Below, in pieces: positions 33,692-43,402 of a stretch of 59,656 nt of DNA. The position numbers and the translations under genes were made by a program. Below the pieces are notes generated by a model. It made no database searches. It had not been told where the DNA came from and saw nothing but the letters and a program-made list of their open reading frames with translations. Positions within the stretch are counted from its first letter, which is position 1, and the number at the start of each line of letters is the position of its first letter. The DNA is from JAWXCB01 sp034440455 (lineage in GTDB: Bacteria; Bacteroidota; Bacteroidia; Chitinophagales; CAIOSU01): contig JAWXCB010000107.1 of assembly GCA_034440455.1 (NCBI GenBank), forward strand, positions 1 through 59,656, written 5' to 3'.

Positions 33692-34546
33692 TCATTGCAT
33701 TAATGAATCCGATACAGGTGCGCACACTTTTTCCGTATATTCATTGAAAAGCTGCATCAGTTTTTTTGTTCCCGCGCCCGGTTTTCCATTGCCGTAAACA
33801 TGCTCATCCATTTGCACCACAGGGATAATCTTTTTCGCTGAACCGCTTAGGAAAGCTTCATCCGCAGTATTCAGTTCGATTTCATCCACTCTGCGCACTT
33901 CAACTGTGAAATGCTGTTGAGCTAATTCAAGTATCACCTTTCGCGTTACGCCAAGCAGCACGCCATCCTTTGCGGTAATCAGGCTGTTGCCTTTAATCAG
34001 AAAAAAATTGTTGCGTGTCAGTTCCAGCGCTTCTCCTTCATTGCAATATAAAAGGTCAAACGCATTTTGCGCTTTCACCTGCGGCATCATTTTAATGGCA
34101 GTGACATAGTTGGTTGTTTTGGAAAGCGGAAATGTGCGTTTGAAATTATGCGTAAGCAGTTTCACTCCGTTTTCATATTGCTCTTTTGGCGAAGGTGGAA
34201 GAGGTTCAAGGATGATGGCAAAATTCGGTTCAGTGATATTCATTGAATCAGGCGAGTTGCCTCCGGTTAAAAGCAGACGGATACCGGCATCACCTGTCAC
34301 ACCGCTTTTTTGTAACACTTCGTTTACGAGTGCTGCAATTTGCGCATTGCTATATTTTAATGGAAGCCGCAAATCATCAGCCGAAGCGCGGAAGCGGTTG
34401 AGATAATCCTGTAGGCGGAAAGGCTTGCCGTTATAGGTCTTCAGGTAATCAAAAATAGCATAGCCACGCAGTAATCCTAAGTCGTTGATTGCAATTGCAG
34501 CTTCATTTGCCGGAACAATTTTGTCGTTTAGAAAACAGTAGTACAT
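33692..34546 (-). CDS. Class IV aminotransferase (branched-chain or D-amino acid type)
   Basis: 284 residues, the normal fold-type IV length. Motifs: INDLGLLRGYAIFDYLKTYNG near the start, the likely PLP lysine in LSKTTNYVTAI, then NEGEALELTRNNFFLI (Glu binding the PLP ring nitrogen) and LLGVTRKVILELA. Members include branched-chain aminotransferase, D-alanine transaminase and aminodeoxychorismate lyase; the sequence does not decide among them. Monocistronic. Confidence 0.85.
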   Translation of the reverse strand: MYYCFLNDKIVPANEAAIAINDLGLLRGYAIFDYLKTYNGKPFRLQDYLNRFRASADDLRLPLKYSNAQIAALVNEVLQKSGVTGDAGIRLLLTGGNSPDSMNITEPNFAIILEPLPPSPKEQYENGVKLLTHNFKRTFPLSKTTNYVTAIKMMPQVKAQNAFDLLYCNEGEALELTRNNFFLIKGNSLITAKDGVLLGVTRKVILELAQQHFTVEVRRVDEIELNTADEAFLSGSAKKIIPVVQMDEHVYGNGKPGAGTKKLMQLFNEYTEKVCAPVSDSLMQ

Positions 34547-34617
34547 TCTGTTGAGAATTAGAAATTGAAAATTAGGAATTACGAATTATCAAATCACTGA
34601 ATTATCGAATCAACAAA

Positions 34618-36261
34618 TCACTCTACCCGCACCTTTTCAATTTTATACTTCAGTGAAAACATATCGTTTTGCAAATCTTTATTGCAAATACACAAATCTT
34701 CAAAAGGCTCGCCTTTCGAGAGGGACTCCGTTTCAAACGATTTGCCAATCAGTTGTGGAGTATAAAAATCATGCACCTCACCCATCAGATCGTTCAGACA
34801 TCCTCGGAAGCGAAGAGGTGAAACGATCATAAGTTGTTTTTTAAAGTTCTTTTTTGTTTCCTTTGTGCAGGGCGAAAAGGGGTCAAACAGCCAACCCATT
34901 CTTTTTTCGATGCCGTCATCTTCCCAACTTCCGGCATGAACGCGGAATTCACCATTGTAAGGCACATCCACATAGAAAATCAGGTTGAGCTTCCATCTTT
35001 TTTTGTAAGAACTTCCCATGCCGTTGCGCAAAAAATCTTTGCCAAATAATTCATTCAGGAAAAACCACTTGTCGCCCACGTTGGCAAAAGCACGCATTTC
35101 GTGCGGTGTAAAAAATTCCTTGCGGTTGCGAAACCTGATTTCCAGCAACGTGACTTTGTAAGTAGTAACGGAATATCCTTCAGGTTTTCCATTTCCCGCA
35201 TCCCAATACAAATAAATTGTTTTTGCCAGCACAAGCGAGTCGGGCTGCCCTTTCCAGGGAATTGTAACATTCAGGGAAGGCGCTCCTTCGCCATTTTTTT
35301 CGGAGAGCAATTTCGTATCGGATGAAAATGTATTTCCTTTTTGAGTAACCTCAACAAAACGCAAATGTGCATCGGTGGTTGGTTGTGGAATGAGCGGTTT
35401 CACGCTGAAGGTGTAATCTTTCGCGCCCATTTTCACAGGATGAACAAATTTGTTTTCCTCCGTTCGATAAGTGTTGTTGTATAATGCGCCCCCATCGCCA
35501 TTCGCATAAACATCAACCCGCGTAGCCCAGATTTTTTCTCCCGGCTTGTTCGGATGATTGATTTTCTCCGGTAAACTTCTGCGAATGCCGATGAAGCGCA
35601 TCGGGTGAATTTCAGTATAAGCAGGAGGATGTCCGCGGTCAAACACCCATAAGCCTTCCACATGCACCCAGTCACCAATGGTAGGCCAATTCCAAATTGT
35701 ATCGCCACGTTCATGCCCAACGGAAAAGAAGCCGCAGCTTTTTCCGTCAAGGTTCAGTTCGCGACATGGATTTTTTTTGTTCGCCATTCCCAACCCTGTT
35801 TCCCACTCAAGATGCAGGAAGCGCTGATAGAGCGTATCGAGACTTATGACGCCATCCTGATTTTTTTCAATCACCTGGGCGCAGAGCAAATTACTGCACC
35901 GATTGTCGGGGTATTCATCTGGAATTGCATTAAAAGTAAAATCATGCGTGTAATGATATAATGGCATATCCTCCTGACTCACTTTTGTATTGATATGCGA
36001 AGTATTGGGAGTTTTAATTACAGTGCCTTCAAAGATGGCGACATCCTCATGCCCCGTCACGGGTTTCCACGAAGGCAGACCTAAGCTGACTTCAATTACC
36101 CGTTTGTAGCCTAAAAATTTCAGTGTGTCATAGCAGGGTTCAAAATCGCGATAGGGGCGGTAGCTAAAGGGCTTTTCGGGGATGGAAAGGGGAGGGGTTT
36201 GGGGTAAGGCTTGAGGAACTAAGAAAATAATAAAAAAGAGAAGCGAAAACTGAAGACGCAC
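34618..36261 (-). CDS. Secreted protein of unknown function
   Basis: About 547 residues from the GTG at 36259-36261, chosen because it begins the signal peptide (RLQFSLLFFIIFLVPQALPQ). The open frame runs further upstream only because it crosses the tRNA. The protein is rich in aromatic residues, with even cysteines and no repeat. Segments such as GDWVHVEGLWVFDRGHPPAY, TEIHPMRFIGIRR and FRVHAGSWEDDGIEKRMGW suggest a beta-sandwich. I do not recognise the family. Confidence 0.65.
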   Translation of the reverse strand: MRLQFSLLFFIIFLVPQALPQTPPLSIPEKPFSYRPYRDFEPCYDTLKFLGYKRVIEVSLGLPSWKPVTGHEDVAIFEGTVIKTPNTSHINTKVSQEDMPLYHYTHDFTFNAIPDEYPDNRCSNLLCAQVIEKNQDGVISLDTLYQRFLHLEWETGLGMANKKNPCRELNLDGKSCGFFSVGHERGDTIWNWPTIGDWVHVEGLWVFDRGHPPAYTEIHPMRFIGIRRSLPEKINHPNKPGEKIWATRVDVYANGDGGALYNNTYRTEENKFVHPVKMGAKDYTFSVKPLIPQPTTDAHLRFVEVTQKGNTFSSDTKLLSEKNGEGAPSLNVTIPWKGQPDSLVLAKTIYLYWDAGNGKPEGYSVTTYKVTLLEIRFRNRKEFFTPHEMRAFANVGDKWFFLNELFGKDFLRNGMGSSYKKRWKLNLIFYVDVPYNGEFRVHAGSWEDDGIEKRMGWLFDPFSPCTKETKKNFKKQLMIVSPLRFRGCLNDLMGEVHDFYTPQLIGKSFETESLSKGEPFEDLCICNKDLQNDMFSLKYKIEKVRVE

Positions 36262-36291
36262 AAAGTTTCGGGAAATAAAGTGAGTGATTTG

Positions 36292-36365
36292 TAGCGAGAG
36301 GGGGAGTTGAACCCCCGACCTCAGGGTTATGAATCCTGCGCTCTTACCAACTGAGCTACCTCGCC
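36292..36365 (-). tRNA. tRNA-Met (anticodon CAT)
   Basis: A 74-base cloverleaf on the reverse strand. The acceptor pairs GGCGAGG with TCTCGCT (two G-U pairs), the D arm is GCTCAGTTGGTAAGAGC, the anticodon loop is TTCATAA and the T arm is GGGGGTTCAACTCCCCC. CCA is not encoded. The anticodon stem lacks the three G-C pairs of the initiator, so this is elongator Met. A lysidine-modified Ile tRNA cannot be excluded. Confidence 0.9.
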
Positions 36366-36462
36366 AAATTTTTTTAAAAAGAAAATCGGGTTGCAAATAT
36401 AAAAACTACCCTTCAGAAAAAGCTATCAATTTTTTGCTTTTTTAAATCATAGAATCACCGAA

Positions 36463-37740
36463 TCAATACTCATACTTTCCCTTCCACATCTCTTTCAATT
36501 TCTTGCGCAATTCAATTTCTTTGGAGTTGTTGCCCGGCTCATAGAGGATTTGGCTGCGGATTTTTTCGGGGAGAAATTCTTCCTGTGTGAAGTTGCCTTC
36601 ATAATCGTGCGCGTATTTGTAGCCGCTGCCATAGCCGAGTTGTTTCATCAATCCTGTTGGCGCATTGCGGATGCCGATGGGAACCGATAAGTCGCCCGTT
36701 TGCTTCACGAGTTCTTTTGCTTTATTAATGGCGATGTATGAAGCGTTGCTTTTCGGAGAAGTTGCGAGATAAATGGCAGTTTGCGAAAGAATCAAATCAC
36801 ATTCGGGATAGCCGATTACATTCACCGCCTGGAAGCAACTTGTGGCAAGCAGCAACGCATTTGGATTTGCATTGCCAATATCTTCAGATGCAAGAATCAA
36901 CATGCGCCTCGCGATAAACAGCGGGTCTTCACCGCCTTCAATCATGCGTGCAAGCCAATAAACTGTAGCGTTCGGGTCGCTGCCGCGCATAGATTTGATG
37001 AACGCAGAAATGATGTCATAATGCTGCTCACCGCTTTTATCATACAGCGCCATTTTCTTCTGCACTGTACTCACAACTAATTTATCGGTGATTTCCACTT
37101 TCTCTTTCTCAACAGCATTTACAATAATTTCAAGCAGGCTTAATAACTTTCGCGCATCACCGCCCGATAAACGCAGTAGTGCATCCGTTTCGCGCAGTTC
37201 AATTTGCCGTTTTGATAATAGGGTATCGTTCGTAATGGCGCGATTCAGCAAGCCAAGCAAATCTTCTTTCGTGAGTTCTTTCAAAATGTAAACCTGGCAG
37301 CGCGAAAGCAAAGCAGAGATGATTTCAAACGAAGGATTTTCCGTAGTGGCGCCAATCAGCGTGATGTGTCCTTTCTCAACTGCGCCCAGCAAACTGTCTT
37401 GTTGGGCTTTATTAAAACGATGGATTTCATCAATGAAGAGCAGGATGCTTCCCTGCTTCTTTGCAAGCTCAATTACTTCGCGCACTTCTTTCACGCCCGA
37501 ACTGATTGCGCTCAGCGTGATGAAAGTTTTTCCTGTTTCTTTTGCGATAATATTTGCAAGCGTTGTTTTGCCCACACCGGGCGGTCCCCAGAAAATGATC
37601 GAAGGGAGATTACCTGATTTCATCACAATGCGCAGCACTTTTCCTTTGCCCACGAGATGCTGCTGCCCTGCAAACTCATCAAGTGTTGCGGGGCGCATGC
37701 GCTCGGCAAGCGGCACGGTGTCTTGTTTTAATCGTTCCAT
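36463..37740 (-). CDS. rarA: Replication-associated recombination protein A
   Basis: 425 residues, full length for RarA/MgsA. AAA+ motifs: opening PLAERMRPATLDEFAGQQHL, Walker A GPPGVGKTT, Walker B LLFIDEIHRFNKAQQD and sensor 1 GATTENPSFE. The C-terminal tetramerisation region is also conserved (SMRGSDPNATVYWLARMIEG, LGYGSGYKYAHDYEG). It acts at stalled replication forks. Monocistronic. Confidence 0.95.
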   Translation of the reverse strand: MERLKQDTVPLAERMRPATLDEFAGQQHLVGKGKVLRIVMKSGNLPSIIFWGPPGVGKTTLANIIAKETGKTFITLSAISSGVKEVREVIELAKKQGSILLFIDEIHRFNKAQQDSLLGAVEKGHITLIGATTENPSFEIISALLSRCQVYILKELTKEDLLGLLNRAITNDTLLSKRQIELRETDALLRLSGGDARKLLSLLEIIVNAVEKEKVEITDKLVVSTVQKKMALYDKSGEQHYDIISAFIKSMRGSDPNATVYWLARMIEGGEDPLFIARRMLILASEDIGNANPNALLLATSCFQAVNVIGYPECDLILSQTAIYLATSPKSNASYIAINKAKELVKQTGDLSVPIGIRNAPTGLMKQLGYGSGYKYAHDYEGNFTQEEFLPEKIRSQILYEPGNNSKEIELRKKLKEMWKGKYEY

Positions 37741-37935
37741 TACGGGTTAAATTTCGCTTTTAATTTGATGTGCTTGTCTATGCGTAGAGGACAATTGTTT
37801 TCTGCATTGCTGTTCCGCTCTTTGCGGAAGGCAGATGGAAATCATACAGTAGCAATAGGGTTTAAATGTGTGTTACCCTGATTTTTAGATTGACGTTTAA
37901 AAATGGCCGACAACTTAACCGAGAGCGGAAAAAAG

Positions 37936-39561
37936 TTAATCAATGTTGTCTTTCTTCAACACATAAATACTATCGCGTTCAAAAGATAAAAGCTGTGGAT
38001 AATAATACCCCTTGAACTTGCTGAAGCCATCAAGATTTCCAAACGCAAGCACATAATCATCATTATTCACAAACCACCAGCTTGTTCCTGGTTTTCCATA
38101 AATGCTTTTCCTTGTTTTCAGCCAGGAATTAAATTCAAAACCCCCGTCAATATCTAACGCGCTCACACCGTGATTTGTCATCAAATCGTTCAAGGCATTC
38201 CATCTTGCCCGATTCCAAGACAAGTAATCATGCGTGAACCTGATGCTGAAGAAAGCAACCAGCGCTAAACATAGGCAGGCAATCCTGAATGCCGGTACTG
38301 AAATTTTGACTTTTGAAGGAATCACCACTAAGCCGATTGAAACAACGAGCGGAATGGTATAGCGGTCAAAGTAACCTGCAACGATAACGAGAAACAAAAG
38401 ATAGAGCAGAGTAAATATCAAAAGATTAATCTTGGCAACCCGCGTATATCCGGGAGGCGCTAACATGGAAAACTTCATTACAACCGCTCTCCAGCATAAA
38501 TGAATAAGTAAGAATAGAAGCCCTGTTGCGCTTAGAATGCGTAACAGGATGGGCCAAATTTCCCCTTCAAAGTGAGGACGTAAATTGTTAAAACCATAAG
38601 TGTCTTTTAACACCTTTGGACCTAACCCCAAATTATAGAGAATATTACCATGCGGATAAGAGGACTTTACCAGCGCAAATCCAACCACCGCCACACAAGC
38701 TGCGATGATTATCCAGGATGACTTTTTTTTCATCATCTCTCTTATCTCCGACCACAAGAGCAAGGACAAGGGTAAGAGAAACAATCCCGCATAAAATAAC
38801 GATTGGGATATTCTGGTTTTCCAATGCCAAAGATTCTGTTTTTCTATAAAAGTCCAGAGGTCAGCTATTTGCCCCACGCTTGCCGTATCACCAGCCATGC
38901 TCTTCAGCCAAAAAGAATGAAGGACAAGCGCGAGTCCGGTAACAAGCAATGGAATGAAGTGCAGAATCTTCGCTGCTGAAGTTTGCCTTTTGGCGTATGC
39001 TGTGAGGGCAAATGCCAACGGAACGAGAATGCCGGGCTGGCGAATCATCGTAGTGAACACAGAAAACAGCGCGCCAAGTAAAAGATATTTAAATCGCGCA
39101 TCCTTATGATACAACAGGAAAAAATAGATTGACAACAACATTCCCGCCATAAAGTGAACGTCTGTCATAAATGTGAAGGAAAGCGAGAAGTATAAGGGAT
39201 TAAAAAAAAGCAGCAGGGACGCAAACGCTGCAATTTTTCTGTTTATAGAAAAATAAAGCGCCAGCTTGTAGAAAGTAGATGCGCCTATCAAAGACGCTAT
39301 CAGCGTGGATACTCTCAGCACAACATGTGAAAGACCAAATATTTTGGCAAATAAGGCGCCCCATGCCACCTGACCCACCAGCGTCATCGCAGGCCAGTCA
39401 TTTATCGTCATCTTGCCTGTTTCGCACAACACCCACACGCTTTTCGCAAACGCCCAATCATCATTTAAGGGAAACTCACCAAGAGGATTGACGAGGAGAA
39501 TTGAAACACCCCAAATAAAAACGAAATAAACCGCGAAGGGTATTTTGGATAATGCAGCCAT
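37936..39561 (-). CDS. Membrane glycosyltransferase, GT39/ArnT-like
   Basis: 541 residues with about eleven membrane segments. The first periplasmic loop holds the acidic motif EFPLNDDWAFAKSV, and later TFMTDVHFMAGML; this is the GT-C fold that uses a polyprenyl-phosphate sugar. The C-terminal 100 residues are a soluble periplasmic domain. It likely adds a sugar to an envelope glycan or lipid; donor and acceptor unknown. Nearby GT4-like and epimerase genes support a surface polysaccharide role. Confidence 0.75.
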   Translation of the reverse strand: MAALSKIPFAVYFVFIWGVSILLVNPLGEFPLNDDWAFAKSVWVLCETGKMTINDWPAMTLVGQVAWGALFAKIFGLSHVVLRVSTLIASLIGASTFYKLALYFSINRKIAAFASLLLFFNPLYFSLSFTFMTDVHFMAGMLLSIYFFLLYHKDARFKYLLLGALFSVFTTMIRQPGILVPLAFALTAYAKRQTSAAKILHFIPLLVTGLALVLHSFWLKSMAGDTASVGQIADLWTFIEKQNLWHWKTRISQSLFYAGLFLLPLSLLLWSEIREMMKKKSSWIIIAACVAVVGFALVKSSYPHGNILYNLGLGPKVLKDTYGFNNLRPHFEGEIWPILLRILSATGLLFLLIHLCWRAVVMKFSMLAPPGYTRVAKINLLIFTLLYLLFLVIVAGYFDRYTIPLVVSIGLVVIPSKVKISVPAFRIACLCLALVAFFSIRFTHDYLSWNRARWNALNDLMTNHGVSALDIDGGFEFNSWLKTRKSIYGKPGTSWWFVNNDDYVLAFGNLDGFSKFKGYYYPQLLSFERDSIYVLKKDNID

Positions 39562-39602
39562 TTAATTCACAGGGGCACAAATGTATAGTTAATTCAATTC
39601 CT

Positions 39603-39640
39603 TCCCGAATAATGGATTGAAAGAGAGAGGTTATTCGGGA
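39603..39640. repeat. Perfect 10-bp inverted repeat
   Basis: TCCCGAATAA and TTATTCGGGA flank an 18-base loop in the divergent gap between the GT39-like gene and arfB. There is no T-run, so it is more likely a repeat or operator than a terminator. Confidence 0.5.
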
Positions 39641-39767
39641 GAAATAAGCGCGCAAGCATACGTATGCTCGAAGATGAGAAAGCAGGGTTAAGTTTGTTTT
39701 GTATTCTGCTGATAAAAAATAATCTGCATGATTTGTATCTTGTAATTGATTTGCAGAAACACTCCAC

Positions 39768-40196
39768 ATGACACTATTAACCCAAAGAGGATTTGAACGC
39801 GAATTCAAATTCAAAGCTTCAAAAAGCAGTGGCAAAGGCGGACAGCATGTAAACAAAGTGATGACGAAAATCGAACTGGTGTTTAATGTACCCGGCTCGC
39901 AAGTGTTGACAGCTGATGAAAAAATACTGGTGCAGGAAAAGCTTGCTTCCAGGCTTTCGTCAAAAGGTGACCTCAGAATAGAAGCGCAAACAACGCGCTC
40001 GCAATTGAAGAATAAAGAAATCAGCATCACCCGTTTTTATCACCTGCTGGAAAAGGCGCTGAAGAAACCTAAAGTCAGAAAGGCAACGAAGCCAACTAAA
40101 TCTTCGGTGCAGCACCGCCACAAAGCCAAAATCAGAACAAGCGAAATAAAACAACAGCGCAAAAAAATTAATCCGCGTTTTGCCGGAGGTGAGTAG
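39768..40196 (+). CDS. arfB: Alternative ribosome-rescue factor / peptidyl-tRNA hydrolase ArfB
   Basis: 142 residues, the usual size. The release-factor loop SSGKGGQHVNKVMTKIEL contains the catalytic GGQ. The C-terminal tail is strongly basic (KATKPTKSSVQHRHKAKIRT) and ends in a region that enters the empty mRNA channel in known ArfB/YaeJ. It frees ribosomes stalled on truncated mRNA. Monocistronic. Confidence 0.95.
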   Translation: MTLLTQRGFEREFKFKASKSSGKGGQHVNKVMTKIELVFNVPGSQVLTADEKILVQEKLASRLSSKGDLRIEAQTTRSQLKNKEISITRFYHLLEKALKKPKVRKATKPTKSSVQHRHKAKIRTSEIKQQRKKINPRFAGGE

Positions 40197-40264
40197 CTTC
40201 CGTTCGCGCAATACGGGCAAGCAAGTAACTTTGCCGCATTCTGTTATCAAACTCCAAAGATTAA

Positions 40265-41401
40265 GTGTCTGCTAAGATTACTTTTCTCGCGCGTCACTAT
40301 CCGCCCAGCCCGGCAATTAACGGTGAATCAGTTTGTGATATGGTTCAATATCTACAAGACAAATTTAATGTCGAATGTAACGTGATTTGCCTTGACCGCG
40401 AATTTGAAGGCGGAGGACAACGCAGGCAACCATCCGGGAATGTGCTAAGACTTAAAACACTCTATCAGGGGAGAAATGCAGCATTCCGTTTTGTCACTTT
40501 TCTTTATGATGGATTCGTGCTTGCGCGGGAAGCGCTGAAATATAATGACACACTTATCATTTGCACCACAAGCCCGCCCATGCTTCCCTTTTGGGCTGCA
40601 ATGCTGTTTGGGAAAAATGTGCGCTGGGGCTTCTGGACGTTCGACCTTTTTCCCGAAGGATTTCACGCAAACAACCTCATCGGGGATAATAATTTGTTTT
40701 ACAAATGGGTGATGAAAATCACTTACGGCAACGTGCCGTCATTTTTGATTACGCTTGGTCCGAAACAAGCTGAACATTTGCAGCAGCAGTATCACAAGCC
40801 GGTGCCTTCTATAACGCTTCCCTGCGGTGTGTTTTTTTATCAGGATAAATCAACCGTGATTCCGCACTGGAAGGAAGAAGGCAAAATTTATTTCGGCTAT
40901 TGCGGCAATTTGAGCGATCCGCATAATCCTGATTTTTTGAAAGCAGCGATTGACAGCATTGACGCTTCGCGCCACCGCCTCGTGTTGGCGCTCTATGGTA
41001 ATCAGGCTGCTGCTATAAAAGAATATGCCGCAGGAAAACACGGTGTTATCATAGTTGACAATGTGCCGAGAAGCCAGTTGCATTTTATTGACGTGCATTT
41101 GGTTTCACTGCGCAAAGAATGGACGCACATTGCTGTTCCTTCAAAAGCAATTAGCGCGGTGATGCTTGGTTCGGCTATTCTTTTTTGCGGAAGCGAGCAA
41201 AGCGATAACTGGCATTTGCTGCAAAATGCAGGATGGTTAATTGATGAAGATGCAGACTTAAAAAGTGAACTAAAAAAATTGGTTGATTCAATTAGCCATG
41301 CTGAGCTAATAAAGAGGAAAGAAGCGACAGCGACAATCAGCGAAAAATTAAAAGACGATGTAATCAATGCCTATGAAGCGATGGCGAAAAAAGTGGAGTG
41401 A
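40265..41401 (+). CDS. Glycosyltransferase (GT4-like, WbuB type)
   Basis: 378 residues from a GTG start at 40265. N-terminal FLARHYPPSPAINGESVCDM is the glycine-poor acceptor loop of GT4 enzymes that look like WbuB. TFDLFPEGFHANNLI and YFGYCGNLSDPHNPDFLK begin the second Rossmann domain. The usual E-x7-E is not clear. It sits 37 bases before the epimerase gene on the same strand, which suggests a shared glycan product. Confidence 0.75.
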   Translation: MSAKITFLARHYPPSPAINGESVCDMVQYLQDKFNVECNVICLDREFEGGGQRRQPSGNVLRLKTLYQGRNAAFRFVTFLYDGFVLAREALKYNDTLIICTTSPPMLPFWAAMLFGKNVRWGFWTFDLFPEGFHANNLIGDNNLFYKWVMKITYGNVPSFLITLGPKQAEHLQQQYHKPVPSITLPCGVFFYQDKSTVIPHWKEEGKIYFGYCGNLSDPHNPDFLKAAIDSIDASRHRLVLALYGNQAAAIKEYAAGKHGVIIVDNVPRSQLHFIDVHLVSLRKEWTHIAVPSKAISAVMLGSAILFCGSEQSDNWHLLQNAGWLIDEDADLKSELKKLVDSISHAELIKRKEATATISEKLKDDVINAYEAMAKKVE

Positions 41402-41438
41402 GAGTTGAATTTAATTTTGAAATGAATAATTTGCAGCA

Positions 41439-42413
41439 ATGAGTATGCAGAAAACCGCATTGGTAAATGGCGCAGGAGGGTTTATCGGAAGCCACCTTGT
41501 GACGAAGTTGAAGGCTGAAGGCTTTTGGGTGCGCGGAGTTGACTTGAAATATCCTGAGTTCAGCGCCACAGCGGCAGATGACTTTGTGGTTGGCGATTTG
41601 CGCGACCAGAAATTGTGCGCTACTATTCTTGACCGTCCGTTTGATGAAGTGTATCAGCTCGCAGCCGACATGGGCGGAGCGGGATTTATTTTTACGGGCG
41701 AGAATGATGCCGACATCATGCACAACTCTGCCACCATCAATCTGAATATGCTGCATTACGGAAAACTGGCGGGCATCAAAAAAATATTTTACTCGTCTTC
41801 CGCATGTATTTATCCTGAGTTTAATCAGCTTGACCCCGATAATCCCAAGTGTGACGAGACATCAGCTTATCCCGCGCAGCCTGACAGCGAATACGGCTGG
41901 GAGAAACTGTTTAGCGAACGATTGTTTTTTGCGTACAGCAGAAATCATAAAATAAATGTGCGCGTTGCCCGCTTTCACAACATTTTTGGACCTGAAGGAA
42001 CATGGCAGGGCGGGAGAGAGAAAGCGCCCGCTGCTATATGCAGAAAAGTTGCTGAATCGGAAAACGGAGGGCAAATCGAAATCTGGGGCGATGGCAAGCA
42101 AACGCGCTCGTTTCTTTTTATTGATGAATGTTTGGAGGGAGTGCGAAGATTAATGGACTCAGATTTTATAGGACCGGTGAACATTGGCTCGGATGAAATG
42201 GTGACGATTAATCAACTTGCGGAAATGGCGATGCGCATTGCAGGCAAGCAAATTACGTTGTGCCATATTCCCGGTCCGCTGGGGGTGCGCGGAAGAAATT
42301 CAGATAACCGGATGATTAAAGAAACAATAGGGTGGGCGCCCAGCCAGCCGCTTGAGGCAGGGCTTGCAAAAACTTACGCATGGATTCATGCGCAGGTGAA
42401 GAATAGAAAATAA
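41439..42413 (+). CDS. GDP-mannose 3,5-epimerase-like SDR enzyme
   Basis: 324 residues of the extended SDR family. NAD motif VNGAGGFIGSHL, Ser/Cys in FYSSSACIYPEF, and YGWEK as the Tyr-x3-Lys pair. Several blocks closely match plant GDP-mannose 3,5-epimerase as I remember it: QLAADMGGAGFIF, RFHNIFGPEGTWQGGREKAP, WGDGKQTRSFLFIDEC, VNIGSDEMV and GPLGVRGRNSDN. It would turn GDP-mannose into GDP-L-galactose or GDP-gulose for a surface glycan. A neighbouring glycosyltransferase supports this. Confidence in the exact reaction is moderate. Confidence 0.8.
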   Translation: MSMQKTALVNGAGGFIGSHLVTKLKAEGFWVRGVDLKYPEFSATAADDFVVGDLRDQKLCATILDRPFDEVYQLAADMGGAGFIFTGENDADIMHNSATINLNMLHYGKLAGIKKIFYSSSACIYPEFNQLDPDNPKCDETSAYPAQPDSEYGWEKLFSERLFFAYSRNHKINVRVARFHNIFGPEGTWQGGREKAPAAICRKVAESENGGQIEIWGDGKQTRSFLFIDECLEGVRRLMDSDFIGPVNIGSDEMVTINQLAEMAMRIAGKQITLCHIPGPLGVRGRNSDNRMIKETIGWAPSQPLEAGLAKTYAWIHAQVKNRK

Positions 42414-42448
42414 ACTAAATCCCCCGTTCATTTACCCGACATTTTCAA

Positions 42449-43402
42449 ATGCCGATAAAAATCTTTTTTCTTCTTTTCGTTTTCTGTTTGCTGTTTGTTT
42501 TTTCCTGTAAGGAGCATCAGCAAAGCGCGCAAATTGAATCAGTCGCTTTAGTTTCAAGCGAAGAAAAATTTTTTGTCTCTTTTCTTGATTCGCTTAAACA
42601 AACAGGCGCAAATGATTATCAAGTCGTGAATGAGATAAGGAAATATCTTGCGCTTAAACTTGATCATGGAGAATCGCTTGATAGTTTAGCGCTTAATTAT
42701 TACAAGATGCCCTGGAAAGAATTATCCGGTTTTCATTGCTTGGAATTGTTTGAGAAAAATACACTTACGGCTAAATGCGGTTTGACGAGTTACGTGCTTG
42801 CCAAACTTTATGACTATGCTGGTTATCAAAACTATATCTACAATTGCGGCTATGTTGACCATGTAACCGAATTGGGCAGCGCAGCAAACATTGCAGGGAG
42901 GGAAACTGTTAGATATCTTACGCATGAATTTAATCTCGTTGAGTTGCAGGGAAAATTATACGTTCAGGATGCTTTTTTTAATATCGCCATTCATCATCCT
43001 GATGACACGCCCAAAGATTTTTTTCAACTGCTCACGGAAATAAAAGAAAAAAACTTCTCTGAAATTCAAATAAAAAATAGTCCCATTGTCTTTGAGTATT
43101 GGACTGATTCGATTAGTCCTGTCATGTATTCCCTTATGCAAGAAATACAATCGGGCAGCGAACCTGCAAGGATAGACACGCTGGATGATCGTTGTCGGAT
43201 AAAATGGAAGGTGAGTTATGATTTTCTCTCAGGAGAAATGCTTATAAAGATGAGAGAAAAATTTCGCGCTGAAGGTTTTGCGGAAAATTTTCTTTCAGCC
43301 TATCTCAAGCCGCTACATCTGAAAAATGGCAACACGGGCGAACCGGTAGATTCTCTTTTGAAAAAAATAACCGCTATTACAAATACCGGTTCGCAAGATT
43401 AG
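42449..43402 (+). CDS. Lipoprotein with transglutaminase-like domain
   Basis: 317 residues. Lipobox in FCLLFVFSCKEH. A possible Cys-His-Asp set is visible: Cys in LTAKCGLTSYVLAKLYDYAG, His in RYLTHEFNLVEL, and Asp in GKLYVQDAFFN. This order and spacing is that of transglutaminase-like cysteine enzymes. The C-terminal third is unassigned. Its end overlaps the convergent phoH-type gene by 26 bases. Function unknown. Confidence 0.6.
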   Translation: MPIKIFFLLFVFCLLFVFSCKEHQQSAQIESVALVSSEEKFFVSFLDSLKQTGANDYQVVNEIRKYLALKLDHGESLDSLALNYYKMPWKELSGFHCLELFEKNTLTAKCGLTSYVLAKLYDYAGYQNYIYNCGYVDHVTELGSAANIAGRETVRYLTHEFNLVELQGKLYVQDAFFNIAIHHPDDTPKDFFQLLTEIKEKNFSEIQIKNSPIVFEYWTDSISPVMYSLMQEIQSGSEPARIDTLDDRCRIKWKVSYDFLSGEMLIKMREKFRAEGFAENFLSAYLKPLHLKNGNTGEPVDSLLKKITAITNTGSQD

